64,000 bases of DNA from Methanolobus vulcani (GTDB taxonomy: Archaea; Halobacteriota; Methanosarcinia; Methanosarcinales; Methanosarcinaceae), in contig NZ_FNCA01000001.1 in assembly GCF_900100715.1 (NCBI RefSeq), positions 186,001 to 250,000 of the forward strand. The letters run 5' to 3'. The position numbers and the translations under genes were made by a program. Each line of letters opens with the position of its first letter. Positions within the stretch are counted from its first letter, which is position 1. The notes beneath the pieces are model-generated. The model made no database searches. It worked only from the letters and a program-made list of their open reading frames with translations, and had not been told where the DNA came from. Shown one piece after another: positions 1-8,948 of this stretch.

Positions 1-827
1 ATAGGAGTCTGGAACAGGACCCTTACTATAACATAAGCAGATACCGCTATGCTCAGGGAGATCTCACCGGTCCCGAGTCTTGATTCATACTCAGGGAGGA
101 AGGCAAATATTATCATGATACCTGCCATCATCATGAACATTGCAATGGAAAGAATAGTGAACTGGAAACCTTTTGCAGGCTCCTTTGATGAAGACGAGGA
201 TGAGTTTCCGTTCTGTGTTTCGGATACAAAGAATGATATCAGTATAAAACTTGCAAGCCCAAGAAGTGCACATACGTAAAATGCTGTGACATAACCAAAA
301 TAACTGGCTATTACACCACCTGCAATTGACCCCGTACCAAACCCAAAACCACGAACTGTAGAATAGATACCTATCGCAGTTCCTCTTGTGCTTTTTGACG
401 AAAGATGAGTAACCATAGCAACAATGGCAGGAACAGTGGCACCCACCGTTATACCCTGGACTATCCTCAGTAATATCATATGATCAAAATTGCTGGTATT
501 TGCATAGATAAAAGATATCAGAGTAAAGCCTGCCATTCCCATTACAACAAAAGGTTTTCTTCTGTTCAGGCTATCGGACAAACGACCCATAAAAGGTTGA
601 GACAGAGCATTGGATAAGCCAAAAACTGTTGCTATGAGTCCGGCTCTGAATACTATGGGAGTTCCTGAAAAGATATTACTGTCCATTCCAACTATATAAA
701 GCGGAAGCAAAAAAGCCAGCATCCCGGTTCCAAGATCCTTGAATAATTTGGACAATGAAAGCACATATAGCGCAGGATCCAGTTTATCATGGGCATGTGA
801 AGAACTTTGGGATGCAACGTCTTTCAT
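1..827 (-). CDS. MFS transporter, partial (C-terminus beyond the window)
   Basis: Reading leftwards from an ATG at 825-827, the frame stays open to base 1, so the C-terminal end is missing. The roughly 275 visible residues are mostly hydrophobic helices. After the second helix comes a loop of the type GRLSDSLNRRKP, the classic cytoplasmic loop 2-3 motif of the major facilitator superfamily. A further motif, IVQGITVGATVPAIVAMVT, fits the helix 4-5 region. A Ser-rich, charged stretch around residue 210 fits the central loop between the two six-helix halves. The protein should be a cytoplasmic-membrane secondary transporter, probably of the drug-efflux type, but the substrate cannot be read from sequence. 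It is transcribed in the same direction as the next genes, with 45 bases separating it from the PAP2 gene. Confidence 0.85.
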   Translation of the reverse strand, partial: MKDVASQSSSHAHDKLDPALYVLSLSKLFKDLGTGMLAFLLPLYIVGMDSNIFSGTPIVFRAGLIATVFGLSNALSQPFMGRLSDSLNRRKPFVVMGMAGFTLISFIYANTSNFDHMILLRIVQGITVGATVPAIVAMVTHLSSKSTRGTAIGIYSTVRGFGFGTGSIAGGVIASYFGYVTAFYVCALLGLASFILISFFVSETQNGNSSSSSSKEPAKGFQFTILSIAMFMMMAGIMIIFAFLPEYESRLGTGEISLSIAVSAYVIVRVLFQTP

Positions 828-872
828 ATAACACCTGATTGTAGTTTAAAGTATAAAATACCGAATAAGCAA

Positions 873-1730
873 TTACTGTTTATCCGGCCAAACTACATGG
901 TGGAATTTCTTGGCTATTGGTGAATGATACTTTGTGGCAAGATAATAGCTTAAAAGTGCCAATATGATGCCTCCTATAAAATCAGTAATCCAGTGAATAC
1001 CAAGATAGAATATGGTAAACTGAATAGCCAGTGTCATAAGAACGCCAACTACTTTTAGAGCATTATTATCAGTCCTGAAAAGAATGAAAAACATTGCAAG
1101 AATAGAAAGAGCTGCATGAAGACTTGGGAAACAATTGTCAAAAGATGGATCCACAGTTCTCAAACCACTAGCTATCAAAGGACTGAGATTATAAAGCAAT
1201 GGTGTCATACCCGGAAGAGTATAACCTGTGACTTTCACAGGTGTGAATATGTAGAATGGGAAAGCCACCATGTATATAAAAGACAATGCAACGGTATATT
1301 CTTTTAAAGTTTCCAACTGGTCTGTCATCAGGAAAAAGATGAATGTGAACGTCAGCAGAAATGAAAAGCCAAATATGTAGATGAAAGAACTTACATATGT
1401 AAGTACAGGACTTGTAAATGCCTGGAAGATGCTGACTTTGCTGCCTTCAAGGAGAAATATATCTCTTGCAAGGCCGTAGTCAAGCGAAATACCCATCACG
1501 TTTACCAGTTCCCTTATAAGTATTTCCTGTGATTTGATCAGAAGATATACGAAAGAAACGAGTCCTACATATGGCAATAATTCTATGACAAAAGACCGTT
1601 TATCCAAACCTTTTGCATTGGAGGAGCTTTTTTCTTTTCTGTAACCGGGAGGAACGATAACATAGTATGCCACTGTATTCATAAACAATACAACAGTAAA
1701 AAGTGTCAATGTTATGCGGATATCTGTCAT
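873..1730 (-). CDS. PAP2-superfamily membrane phosphatase / AUR1-like protein
   Basis: A 285-residue membrane protein with about six hydrophobic segments. Two PAP2 signature blocks are visible: FPSLHAALS near residue 204 (the SxxH block with the proton-donor His) and HWITDFIGG near residue 248 (the H-x-x-x-D block with the nucleophilic His). This arrangement is typical of the integral-membrane PAP2 group that includes phosphatidic acid phosphatases, undecaprenyl-PP phosphatases and inositol-phosphorylceramide synthase-like proteins. It probably removes phosphate from, or transfers it between, lipid headgroups at the outer face of the membrane; the actual lipid is unknown. The first PAP2 motif (KxxxxxxRP) is not obvious. 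A GGG sequence lies upstream of the ATG but rather far away, so the start is only moderately certain. Confidence 0.8.
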   Translation of the reverse strand: MTDIRITLTLFTVVLFMNTVAYYVIVPPGYRKEKSSSNAKGLDKRSFVIELLPYVGLVSFVYLLIKSQEILIRELVNVMGISLDYGLARDIFLLEGSKVSIFQAFTSPVLTYVSSFIYIFGFSFLLTFTFIFFLMTDQLETLKEYTVALSFIYMVAFPFYIFTPVKVTGYTLPGMTPLLYNLSPLIASGLRTVDPSFDNCFPSLHAALSILAMFFILFRTDNNALKVVGVLMTLAIQFTIFYLGIHWITDFIGGIILALLSYYLATKYHSPIAKKFHHVVWPDKQ

Positions 1731-1930
1731 TTTAACATTCTACCCTTTTTTATGCTTATTAATTATATAGATAATAAATAAAACTATTTTATAATGATAG
1801 ATAAATGTTATGCCTCGTTTAGAGAAAATGAGATATGAGTATTATCAAATAAAAACAGATATTATGACATATTTATTCCTGAATATCTGGAATTACATGC
1901 CATAAAGAAAATGGTCAGGAATTACTATTA

Positions 1931-2323
1931 TCATTCTACAACTATGAAACCTACATTTGTCCACGGATGAGTTACAAGTTCATATCTGTATGTGCCTTTG
2001 TCTTCAAAAGTATATGTGAAAATGTCATCTTTTCTGAGAGTCGGAGACTGGAAGATCCCACCGCCAACAAGAGTACCTTTTATGATAAATGCCACAGAGT
2101 CATTGTTAACCCACATGACAGTATCACCTGGTGAGATGGTCACATGATCTGGGTGGAAAGCATAGTTTTCGATATACACAATGGTTTCGGCATTTACTGT
2201 TTCCTGATTAGAGACATTTTCTGCTGGAACATTATTCGTTGAATTATTATCAACACAACCTGAAAATGCCATACTGACAAGTGATATAAATAAAATTAGG
2301 AACGCAAGACTTCTAATTCTCAT
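1931..2323 (-). CDS. Exported cupredoxin-fold lipoprotein lacking most copper ligands
   Basis: 130 residues. The N-terminus is a lipoprotein signal peptide ending in the lipobox AFSGC, then a Ser/Thr/Asn-rich linker. From about residue 50 the sequence follows the plastocyanin/amicyanin pattern: an ENYAFHPDHVTISPGDTV block, a WVNNDS block and a closing Y-x-x-x-x-HPW block. The usual blue-copper ligands are His after the NNDS block, then Cys, His and Met near the end. Here the first His position is Phe (NNDSVAF), the Cys position is Leu and the Met position is Thr; only the His of HPW remains. I infer a cupredoxin fold that does not bind type-1 copper, anchored outside the cell. It may be a structural or partner-binding protein. 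It stands alone, with about 200 bases upstream before the PAP2 gene's start. Confidence 0.75.
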   Translation of the reverse strand: MRIRSLAFLILFISLVSMAFSGCVDNNSTNNVPAENVSNQETVNAETIVYIENYAFHPDHVTISPGDTVMWVNNDSVAFIIKGTLVGGGIFQSPTLRKDDIFTYTFEDKGTYRYELVTHPWTNVGFIVVE

Positions 2324-2395
2324 ATTTGAGAAGAATTGCTATTACCTAATAACACTTTTGATGAAATAAAAAAAGAAAATGTAGTGAATTGGAAT

Positions 2396-4087
2396 TCAAT
2401 TCCTTTCACGCTGGACAAGATACATTTCTTCAAGACGGCCTATTGTTTCCACATCTTCTATGGATTTGTCAGACCTCACATTGACAAGTCTTGGGAAACG
2501 AAGTGCATAACCTGAATCGTAATTGACGCTTTTCTGTATCTCCTCAAATGCAACCTCAAATATTATCTCAGGTTTTATCTCAACCTCAGTGCCAATTTCA
2601 GTGACAATAAGATCGGAAAACAGCTCAGTAAGCTCTGCAAGCTGTTCATCGGAAAAACCGGTTGCTACACGCCCTACAGGCAGAAATCGACCTGTATCAG
2701 GGTCATGGCATGCAAGTGCATAAGAACCAAGATAACTGGTACGTCTTCCGTATCCCCACTCTGCTCCGATTACCACAAGATCCAGTGTCTCCATTACCGG
2801 CTTTTTCTTGAGCCAGTTCTTACCCCTCTTTCCAGGAGAATAAGGAGACTGGGGATTCTTGATCATGACACCTTCATGACCTGCCTTCAGGGCTTCATTG
2901 TATACTTCCATTATCCTGTCAAGGTCATCTGTAATATACTGGGTATCAACCCTTATTTTATCCCCTGACCTAACACAGCCCTCAAGTTTTTCTCTTCTCT
3001 GAACAAGGGGAAGATCAAGTAATTCCTCGCCATTCAGATACATTATATCAAAAAGATTTAATATCAGAGGAATTTCACGAGCAGTTGACTGTACATCATA
3101 CTTTCTTCTGAAACGTTTCAGTATATCCTGAAAAGCTCTTGGCCTGCCATTCTCATCAATTGCAACTGCCTCACCGTCAAGTATGGCTGACTGCGCATCG
3201 ATGTTTTCCCTTACAGCTTCCACAATATCAGGCAGGGACCCAGTTATGTTCTCAAGCCTGCGGGAGAATAACGTGATATTGTCGCCTTCTTTATGTATCT
3301 GTACCCTGGCACCATCGAATTTCCATTCAACCGCAGCGGTTCCCAGATCAGAAAGTGCAACTTCAAAATCAGGAGTAACCTGAGCAAGCATCATGCGGAT
3401 TGGACGATTAAGTTCAAGTCCTAGAGACTGAACAGCATCCCTGCCGCCTTCTTTTGCAGTTACAGCTACTAGCCCTAGATCATTTGTAAGCATGAAAGCC
3501 CTTTCAATTTCTTCAGAAGGCACATCAAAAGCTTTTGAGATCGCATCGCGAACAATTCCTTCACCGACACCGATCCTCAGCTCTTCAACAGCAATACGTG
3601 CTATGTAGCCTACTTCCTCTGATGAGGCGGAATTGAAAAGATACTGGAGATTCTTCATCTTAGAGGTCTGAGAACCTTTTCCAGATGTCTTTGACATAGC
3701 CTGGAATCTCGCAAAAACCTCAAGAATAGACAGATCAGAGTTTTCTTCCATAAAAGAAGAAAAAGTAGCCTGGCCGCTTGATACTTTTTTCAATGCTTTG
3801 ACCGCTGTTTTACCGATGTCACCGGTTTCCCTAACCAGCTCCTTGATATCAGTAACTGAAAGTCCTGCTGACTTTGCAAGAGCACTATAGAGAATACCTG
3901 CGCCTACACCAATTTCCTCGCTGCTCCATGCAGGGAAAATCTCACCCATCACAAAATGGGTTACTACAGGAAGTTCATCAGGAGTTACCTTTTCAAGTAA
4001 CTCCGCAACCAGAACAGTCATATCAAGGGAACCTGGGGTTCCTTCAATAACTTTACATGCCCTGGCAAACTCTTTGAAACTTGTCAT
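2396..4087 (-). CDS. lig: ATP-dependent DNA ligase
   Basis: 563 residues, the normal size for an archaeal replicative DNA ligase. The protein seals 3'-OH/5'-phosphate nicks, joining Okazaki fragments and finishing repair. Residues 1 to about 200 form the DNA-binding domain. The adenylation site is [13 protein letters not shown] near residue 255, in which the Lys of KxDG becomes AMP-linked. Further nucleotidyltransferase motifs are visible as LDGEAVAID, the [11 protein letters not shown] block, EGVMIKNP and the GKNWLKKKP block, followed by the OB-fold region. The start is supported by AAGGG seven bases or so upstream of the ATG. The gene lies just downstream of homoserine dehydrogenase (32 bases apart) and may share its transcript, though the functions are unrelated. 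Confidence 0.97.
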   Translation of the reverse strand: MTSFKEFARACKVIEGTPGSLDMTVLVAELLEKVTPDELPVVTHFVMGEIFPAWSSEEIGVGAGILYSALAKSAGLSVTDIKELVRETGDIGKTAVKALKKVSSGQATFSSFMEENSDLSILEVFARFQAMSKTSGKGSQTSKMKNLQYLFNSASSEEVGYIARIAVEELRIGVGEGIVRDAISKAFDVPSEEIERAFMLTNDLGLVAVTAKEGGRDAVQSLGLELNRPIRMMLAQVTPDFEVALSDLGTAAVEWKFDGARVQIHKEGDNITLFSRRLENITGSLPDIVEAVRENIDAQSAILDGEAVAIDENGRPRAFQDILKRFRRKYDVQSTAREIPLILNLFDIMYLNGEELLDLPLVQRREKLEGCVRSGDKIRVDTQYITDDLDRIMEVYNEALKAGHEGVMIKNPQSPYSPGKRGKNWLKKKPVMETLDLVVIGAEWGYGRRTSYLGSYALACHDPDTGRFLPVGRVATGFSDEQLAELTELFSDLIVTEIGTEVEIKPEIIFEVAFEEIQKSVNYDSGYALRFPRLVNVRSDKSIEDVETIGRLEEMYLVQRERN

Positions 4088-4118
4088 ACTACACCCTTAA
4101 AATATGGATGCTTGGACC

Positions 4119-5114
4119 TTAGTCCCTGTAAATGGATATCATATCACTAAGAATGGCGCTTGCAGTCTCTATTGAACCTGCACCACGTCCTGTAACAGTG
4201 ATAGGACCTGAAAGGTCGGTCTGGACAGAAGCCACGTTCAGAGAACCACCAACAGCAAGCGGGTGATCTATTGGCACAAGTTTTGGTGCAACATTGATCC
4301 TGCTGTCGTTGACCTCTCCTATAAGTTTGATCACATAGCCCTCGTTCTGGGCCAGAAGAAGTGCTTCAGGTGTGATCTTGGTAATTCCCGTAATGGTTAC
4401 ATCCTCATGTGTTGCGTTCATGCCAAACACACAGTTTGCGAGGATGACAAGTTTACATGCAGTGTCAATTCCTTCAACATCATAGGTCGGATCTGTTTCT
4501 GCAAACCCAAGTTCCTGAGCCTCTGCAAGCATCTGCTCATAAGAAGCATGTTCCTCCATCATACGGGTGAGGATATAATTACATGTTCCGTTAAAAATTC
4601 CTTCAACATTTGTGATGATATTTCCTGCAAGCACATCATTTGCAAGGTTAAGGACTGGCATTGCTCCGCCAACTGTTGCTTCGAACCTGAAACGTGAGCC
4701 GCCAGCTTTTGAAGCTTCAATAAGTTCACCATATTTCATTGCAAGTGGACCTTTGTTTGAGGTGACAACGTCCCTTCCGTTCTTAAAGGCCATAAGCATG
4801 TTCTGAAGACCAACGCCACCTGTTATTATATTAGTAGGTGTGGTCTCAACTACAAGATCATGGTCGATTGTTTCAATGATTTCAAGACCGGTAAGCTTTT
4901 CAGAACCTACGACACCTTCGCTTTGTTTTCTGGCAAGCACTGCACTGAGATCAACACCATTCTCATCAATGGTAGATGTTCTTGAATCTGCAACGGCAAC
5001 TACCCTGAAATCAAGCCCTATGTTTTCAAGATACTCCTTTTTATCGATAAGTACCCGGGCAACACCCTGACCTACTGCACCAAAACCAATTACTGATACA
5101 CGAATCGTCCTCAT
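4119..5114 (-). CDS. hom: Homoserine dehydrogenase
   Basis: 331 residues. It reduces aspartate semialdehyde to homoserine with NAD(P)H, the branch point to threonine and methionine. The N-terminal Rossmann motif is VIGFGAVGQGVARVL. The catalytic domain contains the conserved TSNKGPLA stretch and the block GGAMPVLNLAND, followed by GIFNGTCNYILTRM and the EAQELGFAETDPTYDVEG signature. The ACT regulatory domain present at the C-terminus of many bacterial homoserine dehydrogenases is absent. Instead, the upstream gene encodes a stand-alone ACT-type protein; its TGA stop and this ATG overlap by one base (TGATG), so the two should be translationally coupled. The likely reading is that the upstream protein senses an amino acid and controls this enzyme, but this is inferred from the arrangement. 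Confidence 0.96.
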   Translation of the reverse strand: MRTIRVSVIGFGAVGQGVARVLIDKKEYLENIGLDFRVVAVADSRTSTIDENGVDLSAVLARKQSEGVVGSEKLTGLEIIETIDHDLVVETTPTNIITGGVGLQNMLMAFKNGRDVVTSNKGPLAMKYGELIEASKAGGSRFRFEATVGGAMPVLNLANDVLAGNIITNVEGIFNGTCNYILTRMMEEHASYEQMLAEAQELGFAETDPTYDVEGIDTACKLVILANCVFGMNATHEDVTITGITKITPEALLLAQNEGYVIKLIGEVNDSRINVAPKLVPIDHPLAVGGSLNVASVQTDLSGPITVTGRGAGSIETASAILSDMISIYRD

Positions 5115-5623
5115 CAGGCCACCCCTATGCTTTTTATTGGTTCAATTACCAGCAGATCCTTCTTTTTTGCTATTTCCTTTAACAGAGCAATAGCTGATTC
5201 CATATGCTCCTTGCTAACAGCATCTATCTTTAACGAAGCAGAAGATGCCATATTTATCTTTGGCATTGAAAGATTAAGGTCAACAACTTCTGCGTAGCCT
5301 GTCTTGTCAATGGTATCAATGGTGTCCTGTATATCTGTGTGGACTATGTGTCCTATAAGCAGCACTGCCCCATGCTCAAAAAATCTCTTCTCGTCAATCC
5401 GTACGATACCAATGCCACTTTCTTCGAGGCTTGAAACAATATCATTAAGCTTATCCGGTTTTATCTCAAAGACCAATTGAACCGGAATAGTTCCACGGGG
5501 AGTTCTTTTTTCATGGTGGTGAACCACCGAAATTAAATTACCTTTAAGCTCGGAAACCGGTCTCAAAGCCTGAAGCAACTGCCCGGGAATATCTTTTAAC
5601 TCAATATCCATGGAAACTCGCAT
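5114..5623 (-). CDS. ACT-domain amino-acid-sensing protein upstream of hom
   Basis: About 169 residues. It starts MRVSMDIELKDIPGQLLQALRP, which fits the beta-alpha start of an ACT domain, with the sequence GNLISVVHHHEK following. A second half with beta-alpha-beta pattern extends to the C-terminus. I chose the ATG at 5621-5623 because GAGGG lies six bases upstream of it; an in-frame ATG 12 bases earlier would bury that Shine-Dalgarno sequence inside the gene. In methanogens proteins of this kind commonly precede homoserine dehydrogenase. The probable role is binding threonine or another aspartate-family amino acid and acting as a regulatory partner. No catalytic motif is visible. Confidence 0.8.
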   Translation of the reverse strand: MRVSMDIELKDIPGQLLQALRPVSELKGNLISVVHHHEKRTPRGTIPVQLVFEIKPDKLNDIVSSLEESGIGIVRIDEKRFFEHGAVLLIGHIVHTDIQDTIDTIDKTGYAEVVDLNLSMPKINMASSASLKIDAVSKEHMESAIALLKEIAKKKDLLVIEPIKSIGVA

Positions 5624-5723
5624 GTATACCCTCATAATATCATAAATACATAAATAGAACTATTTCTGAATGCTTACATCCATACTCGTTAAATACAGTT
5701 ATACGTTTTGGTTTGGCTTTTGA

Positions 5724-6584
5724 TCATGTGTTATTATCATGATCGTTATTTGATGGATCGGTCACTTCTTCCCCGGAATTAGTATCATCTGCTTGACCCG
5801 GCTCTTCAAGAATAATAATGTTTCCTCGCCCTTTTTTGAATTTGCGCACAATTCCTCTGCTTTCAAGGTCCGAGATCATTAAACTCACCTTGGCTTCCGA
5901 GTGTTTTACTTTGGTACGAAGATCTTTCTGTGTAATTCTGCCATCGTTCTTTACAATAATGGAAACCACTTCGCGCAGATCATCTGGCAGATCGTCCAGA
6001 CCATCTATTGACTTTTCAGGCACATATTCATCTGACAGATAATCAGATGAAGGATTTTCTGATATGGAAACATCTTTCTTTTGTTTTAGTAGAATAGTTC
6101 CTGCAATAATAAGGATTAGAAGAACAACAATAATCACCACTGAACTGCCTGACAGAGAAGATGAGGAACCTCCTTTATCAGATTCTGAAAAGTTGGCTAT
6201 ATCGCTAAGTTCTGCAAAATCGCTTTCATTAAGCAATGGATCATTGTAATAGATAGGATACAGGATAAGATCCAGCACATAGTCGCCATCATCGGTAATT
6301 GTGACCTTTTCTTCAGTATATGCTGCCAGTTCATTTCCACTGTAATAACTGGCAGATATAAGGTAAGTTCCGGGGTCAAGATTAAAGGAATAAATGCCGT
6401 AATTTGCAAGCATTGACTGGGAAGGTGTTGAATTTACCTCCACAATGACATGTTCAAGAGGATCAAATGAATCCCACTCATATACAGCACCATGTATTGT
6501 TGCTTCCTGGGCTGATGCCGTAAGACAAAGAGATGCAAATAAAATAACACTCAAGCTAAGCAGGATTATCTTTTTGTTCAACAC
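5724..6584 (-). CDS. Membrane-tethered winged-helix protein with external beta-sandwich domain
   Basis: About 286 residues. The protein opens with a signal peptide (N-terminal KK, a hydrophobic core and an ASAQ cleavage region), followed by a carboxypeptidase-regulatory-like beta-sandwich (IHGAVYEWDSFDPLEHVIVEV through YLISASYY). A low-complexity Ser/Gly linker and one membrane helix (VVIIVVLLILIIAGTILL) come next. The C-terminal region faces the cytoplasm and has a winged helix: DGRITQKDLRTKV, then SEAKVSLMISDLESRGIVRK. The layout suggests an outside sensing module linked to an inside DNA-binding module, or a protein that regulates from the membrane. I place the start at the GTG at 6582-6584 because it gives a clean signal peptide and a TATA-like box lies about 25 bases upstream, as expected for a leaderless transcript. 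A TTG at 6635 is the alternative. Confidence 0.72.
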   Translation of the reverse strand: MLNKKIILLSLSVILFASLCLTASAQEATIHGAVYEWDSFDPLEHVIVEVNSTPSQSMLANYGIYSFNLDPGTYLISASYYSGNELAAYTEEKVTITDDGDYVLDLILYPIYYNDPLLNESDFAELSDIANFSESDKGGSSSSLSGSSVVIIVVLLILIIAGTILLKQKKDVSISENPSSDYLSDEYVPEKSIDGLDDLPDDLREVVSIIVKNDGRITQKDLRTKVKHSEAKVSLMISDLESRGIVRKFKKGRGNIIILEEPGQADDTNSGEEVTDPSNNDHDNNT

Positions 6585-6607
6585 AGGATGTATATTTACA
6601 TAGTACA

Positions 6608-6622
6608 CCCATATAATAGTTA
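6608..6622 (-). promoter_or_regulatory. Candidate TATA box for the membrane winged-helix gene
   Basis: On the minus strand the sequence reads CTATTATATGGG. Its centre is about 25-30 bases upstream of the proposed GTG start at 6584, and no Shine-Dalgarno sequence precedes that start. This is the spacing expected of an archaeal leaderless promoter. No experimental support is available. Confidence 0.4.
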
Positions 6623-6730
6623 CTTCTAATGCCAATCTGAAGTATCGTAAAGTTTAATCAAGTAAAATAAACTGTTTTAAGCCTTTATTCACCATTGAAG
6701 CATTCATAAAGTTTCCGTGAAGTAAAGTAT

Positions 6731-6740
6731 GCTTATATCC
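6731..6740 (+). promoter_or_regulatory. Candidate TATA box upstream of structured leader
   Basis: GCTTATATCC lies about 25 bases before the first base of the long inverted repeat at 6759. If transcription starts at the usual archaeal distance, the RNA would begin almost exactly with the 5' arm of that repeat. Confidence 0.45.
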
Positions 6741-6758
6741 CACTCAGCCAATGGGGGA

Positions 6759-6853
6759 ATTGCAAGTGCAGGTTGAAAACAACTATACTACCAAGATAGG
6801 ACAATGTCAACCGCAAAATACCACCATGACAATGTCAGGCTTGCACTTGCAAT
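6759..6853 (+). promoter_or_regulatory. Structured 5' leader with long-range stem and alternative inner helices
   Basis: Two 12-base arms, ATTGCAAGTGCA at 6759-6770 and TGCACTTGCAAT at 6842-6853, are perfect reverse complements and close a loop of about 70 bases. Inside, GGTTGA (6771-6776) can pair with TCAACC (6807-6812). A GACAATGTCA 10-mer occurs twice (6800-6809 and 6828-6837); the copies are near-palindromes, so they can pair with each other with one central mismatch. These two inner pairings share bases 6807-6809 and exclude each other. The element sits about 40 bases upstream of the next start codon and just after a TATA-like box. It could be a regulatory leader or a small RNA; no known riboswitch consensus was recognised. 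Confidence 0.55.
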
Positions 6854-6895
6854 GGTCAAAATAAAAGAAATAAATTAGAAACAGAGGGAGAGTAA

Positions 6896-7204
6896 ATGAA
6901 CACTAGAAAACTTTCACTGATTGCTGCAGCACTTATGCTGTTCAGCTTGTTTGCAGTATCTGCTATGGCAGCATATGGAGATCATGGACAGAATGGAAAT
7001 GGGGACGGAACCTGTCTATATGATGGAGATTGTCCAAATGATGGCATCTGCGATAACTTTGTAGATGAAGACGGAGATGGAGTCTGTGACAACTGTCCAA
7101 ACGGCGGAATCTGTGATGGAACAGGCCCTCATGGGGTAGGAAATAGTCAGGGAGAAGGTAAGGGAGATATGGATCGCTCTAGAGATGGTTCATGCAATGA
7201 CTAA
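6896..7204 (+). CDS. Small secreted Cys- and Asp-rich protein
   Basis: 102 residues with a clear signal peptide (KLSLIAAALMLFSLFAVSAMA). The mature part has seven Cys and several Asp-Gly-Asp-Gly stretches, for example DEDGDGVCDNC near residue 60. This is the pattern of calcium-binding loops such as thrombospondin type 3 repeats. The repeating C-x4-D-C-P-N-D-G-I-C spacing suggests disulphides or a metal-binding surface peptide. The start is supported by GAGGGAGA seven or so bases upstream. A strong structured leader precedes it and a terminator-like hairpin follows, so it appears to be a single-gene unit. I do not recognise a specific family or function. Confidence 0.72.
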   Translation: MNTRKLSLIAAALMLFSLFAVSAMAAYGDHGQNGNGDGTCLYDGDCPNDGICDNFVDEDGDGVCDNCPNGGICDGTGPHGVGNSQGEGKGDMDRSRDGSCND

Positions 7205-7256
7205 AGCGTGATATAAATAAAAAACGAAAGTAAAACGAAAGTAGAAAGGGAGAAAT

Positions 7257-7292
7257 AAATGGGATAATCCTTCACCGGGATCTATCCCATTT
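7257..7292 (+). terminator. Hairpin downstream of the secreted Cys-rich gene
   Basis: AAATGGGATA (7257-7266) pairs perfectly with TATCCCATTT (7283-7292). The stem can be extended inwards through ATCC and GGAT with one bulge. The following sequence is T-rich but has no long T run, so it may be a terminator or an RNA-stabilising hairpin. Confidence 0.5.
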
Positions 7293-7391
7293 ATACATTA
7301 CATTTTACAGACCTTTATATACCAAAAAACTAAATTCATATTCACAAGATGTCATAAAATTTATTAAAGAGAACTGGAGGGAACTCTTATA

Positions 7392-8915
7392 ATGAGCAAA
7401 ACAAAAAATGGAATGCGAATAATTACGATCTTTGCAGTACTTATGATGCTGATAAGTGTTATGCCAATTAGTGCAATGGCAGTATCTGATAACGCTGCAT
7501 CCAATAATGCCAATGGACAATCAAATAAAATGTACTCAGTAAATGGTGCCAGTGCTAAAGCCACTGACGATGACAGTAATGATGACTCTGCTGATACTTC
7601 CAAACTTTATGACAGGGAACGCATCAGAGATCAGGAAATGATCAATGCAACTGAGAACGCAACCAGAACAAGAGCAGAGATCGCAAAAATGAACTCAGGT
7701 AATGCTGCAGGTAATTATCAGGCAGCAAAGAGTAATTTTGCCAATATAAAGTCTCAGAATCCTAACCTTAATACTGAAGAGGCCATCAACGCCACAAAAG
7801 AGTACCTCATCAGTTCTATTGACTATATGCTTACTTTCCTCGATGAGGAAGAAGATGCAGACTATATAGCCAAGCTTGAAGAAGAAAGACAAAAAGTAGA
7901 GGATGCAAGCACCAGACAGGAACTTGCAGATTCTGCAAAGAACATCAGGACTATCTGGAATGATGTACGCAAGGACCGTGTAGTATCAAATGGAAAGGTC
8001 ATTGATAACAAAGTAGGAGCAGTCATTCAGACATCTAAGAACATGGCAAATCGTCTTGAAAATGAGATTGTCAGAATGGAGCAGAATGGCCAGGACGTGA
8101 CAGGTCTTCAAAATATGCTTGGAGAATATAATCAACTTATAGCTTCAGCTGAAAAGAATAGGGAACATGCAAGGAACTCTTATATGTACGGTGAAGGCAC
8201 CGATGCAGAGAATATCAGAGAAGCAAACCAGTATTTCACAGAAGCAGGTAAAGACATAACAGAAGCAAATGCACTCCTGCGTAATATGTTCGGTGTGATC
8301 AAGCAGCAGAGGGAAGGTCTGATCACACTGAGCGGAACAGGAAATCTTACCGCTAATGGAAACGGAACCGTTGTACTTTCAGGCAACATTACGATCGATG
8401 CCACTGCAGAAGATGTCAATATCATCATCAAAGATCTTGCAGATGATGCTACGATCAACACAGATGGTGCAACATATAATGAGTCCAATATCGATGCAGG
8501 TAACAGCACTGACAACAACCGGGCATTTGTATTCATCGGACTTTCCGGTAATGTACACATTGAAGGAAGCCGCCTTACAGTCATGATAAAAGGAACAGGA
8601 ATTAACCTTGAGGCTGAAGGTACAGGTTCAGTAGTACTGGCAGGCGAGGGAACATACATCGCAGATGGAACCAACGGTCAGTGGGCAAACAGAATCTCAG
8701 ATGATAACGATGTTGAAGATAATTCCGAAAATCCTGACGACAATATCGAAGCAGAAACTGAGAACGGACAGGAAGATGGAGTTAATGACTCAATTGCTGA
8801 TAATGAAGATTCTGGCAATGGTGTAGAAGATAATGATTCAGCTGAAACCGAACCTGCAGAAAATGAACAGGACAGCGAAAATAACAGCACCGATGAAAAT
8901 GGGGCAGAAAACTGA
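7392..8915 (+). CDS. Secreted protein: signal peptide, helical domain, beta-rich domain, acidic tail
   Basis: 507 residues. A signal peptide ending around residue 34 (ISAMA) is followed by a low-complexity Asn/Ser/Asp stretch. Residues of about 70-300 are charged and heptad-like, with ARTRAEIAKMNSGN, ENREHARN-type and EAGKDITEANALLRNM segments, consistent with helical bundles or a coiled coil. From about 310 to 435 the sequence turns to glycine-rich beta repeats (LSGTGNLTANGNGTVVLSGN, then VVLAGEGTY), resembling a small beta-solenoid. The last 70 residues are a Glu/Asp/Asn-rich tail without an anchor. The GGAGGG Shine-Dalgarno lies between AAGAG and CTCTT, which can pair. It is probably a surface or extracellular structural protein. 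I know of no assigned function. Confidence 0.7.
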   Translation: MSKTKNGMRIITIFAVLMMLISVMPISAMAVSDNAASNNANGQSNKMYSVNGASAKATDDDSNDDSADTSKLYDRERIRDQEMINATENATRTRAEIAKMNSGNAAGNYQAAKSNFANIKSQNPNLNTEEAINATKEYLISSIDYMLTFLDEEEDADYIAKLEEERQKVEDASTRQELADSAKNIRTIWNDVRKDRVVSNGKVIDNKVGAVIQTSKNMANRLENEIVRMEQNGQDVTGLQNMLGEYNQLIASAEKNREHARNSYMYGEGTDAENIREANQYFTEAGKDITEANALLRNMFGVIKQQREGLITLSGTGNLTANGNGTVVLSGNITIDATAEDVNIIIKDLADDATINTDGATYNESNIDAGNSTDNNRAFVFIGLSGNVHIEGSRLTVMIKGTGINLEAEGTGSVVLAGEGTYIADGTNGQWANRISDDNDVEDNSENPDDNIEAETENGQEDGVNDSIADNEDSGNGVEDNDSAETEPAENEQDSENNSTDENGAEN

Positions 8916-8948
8916 ATGATACGGAGTTTAGAAGATAGGTGGTTATAA

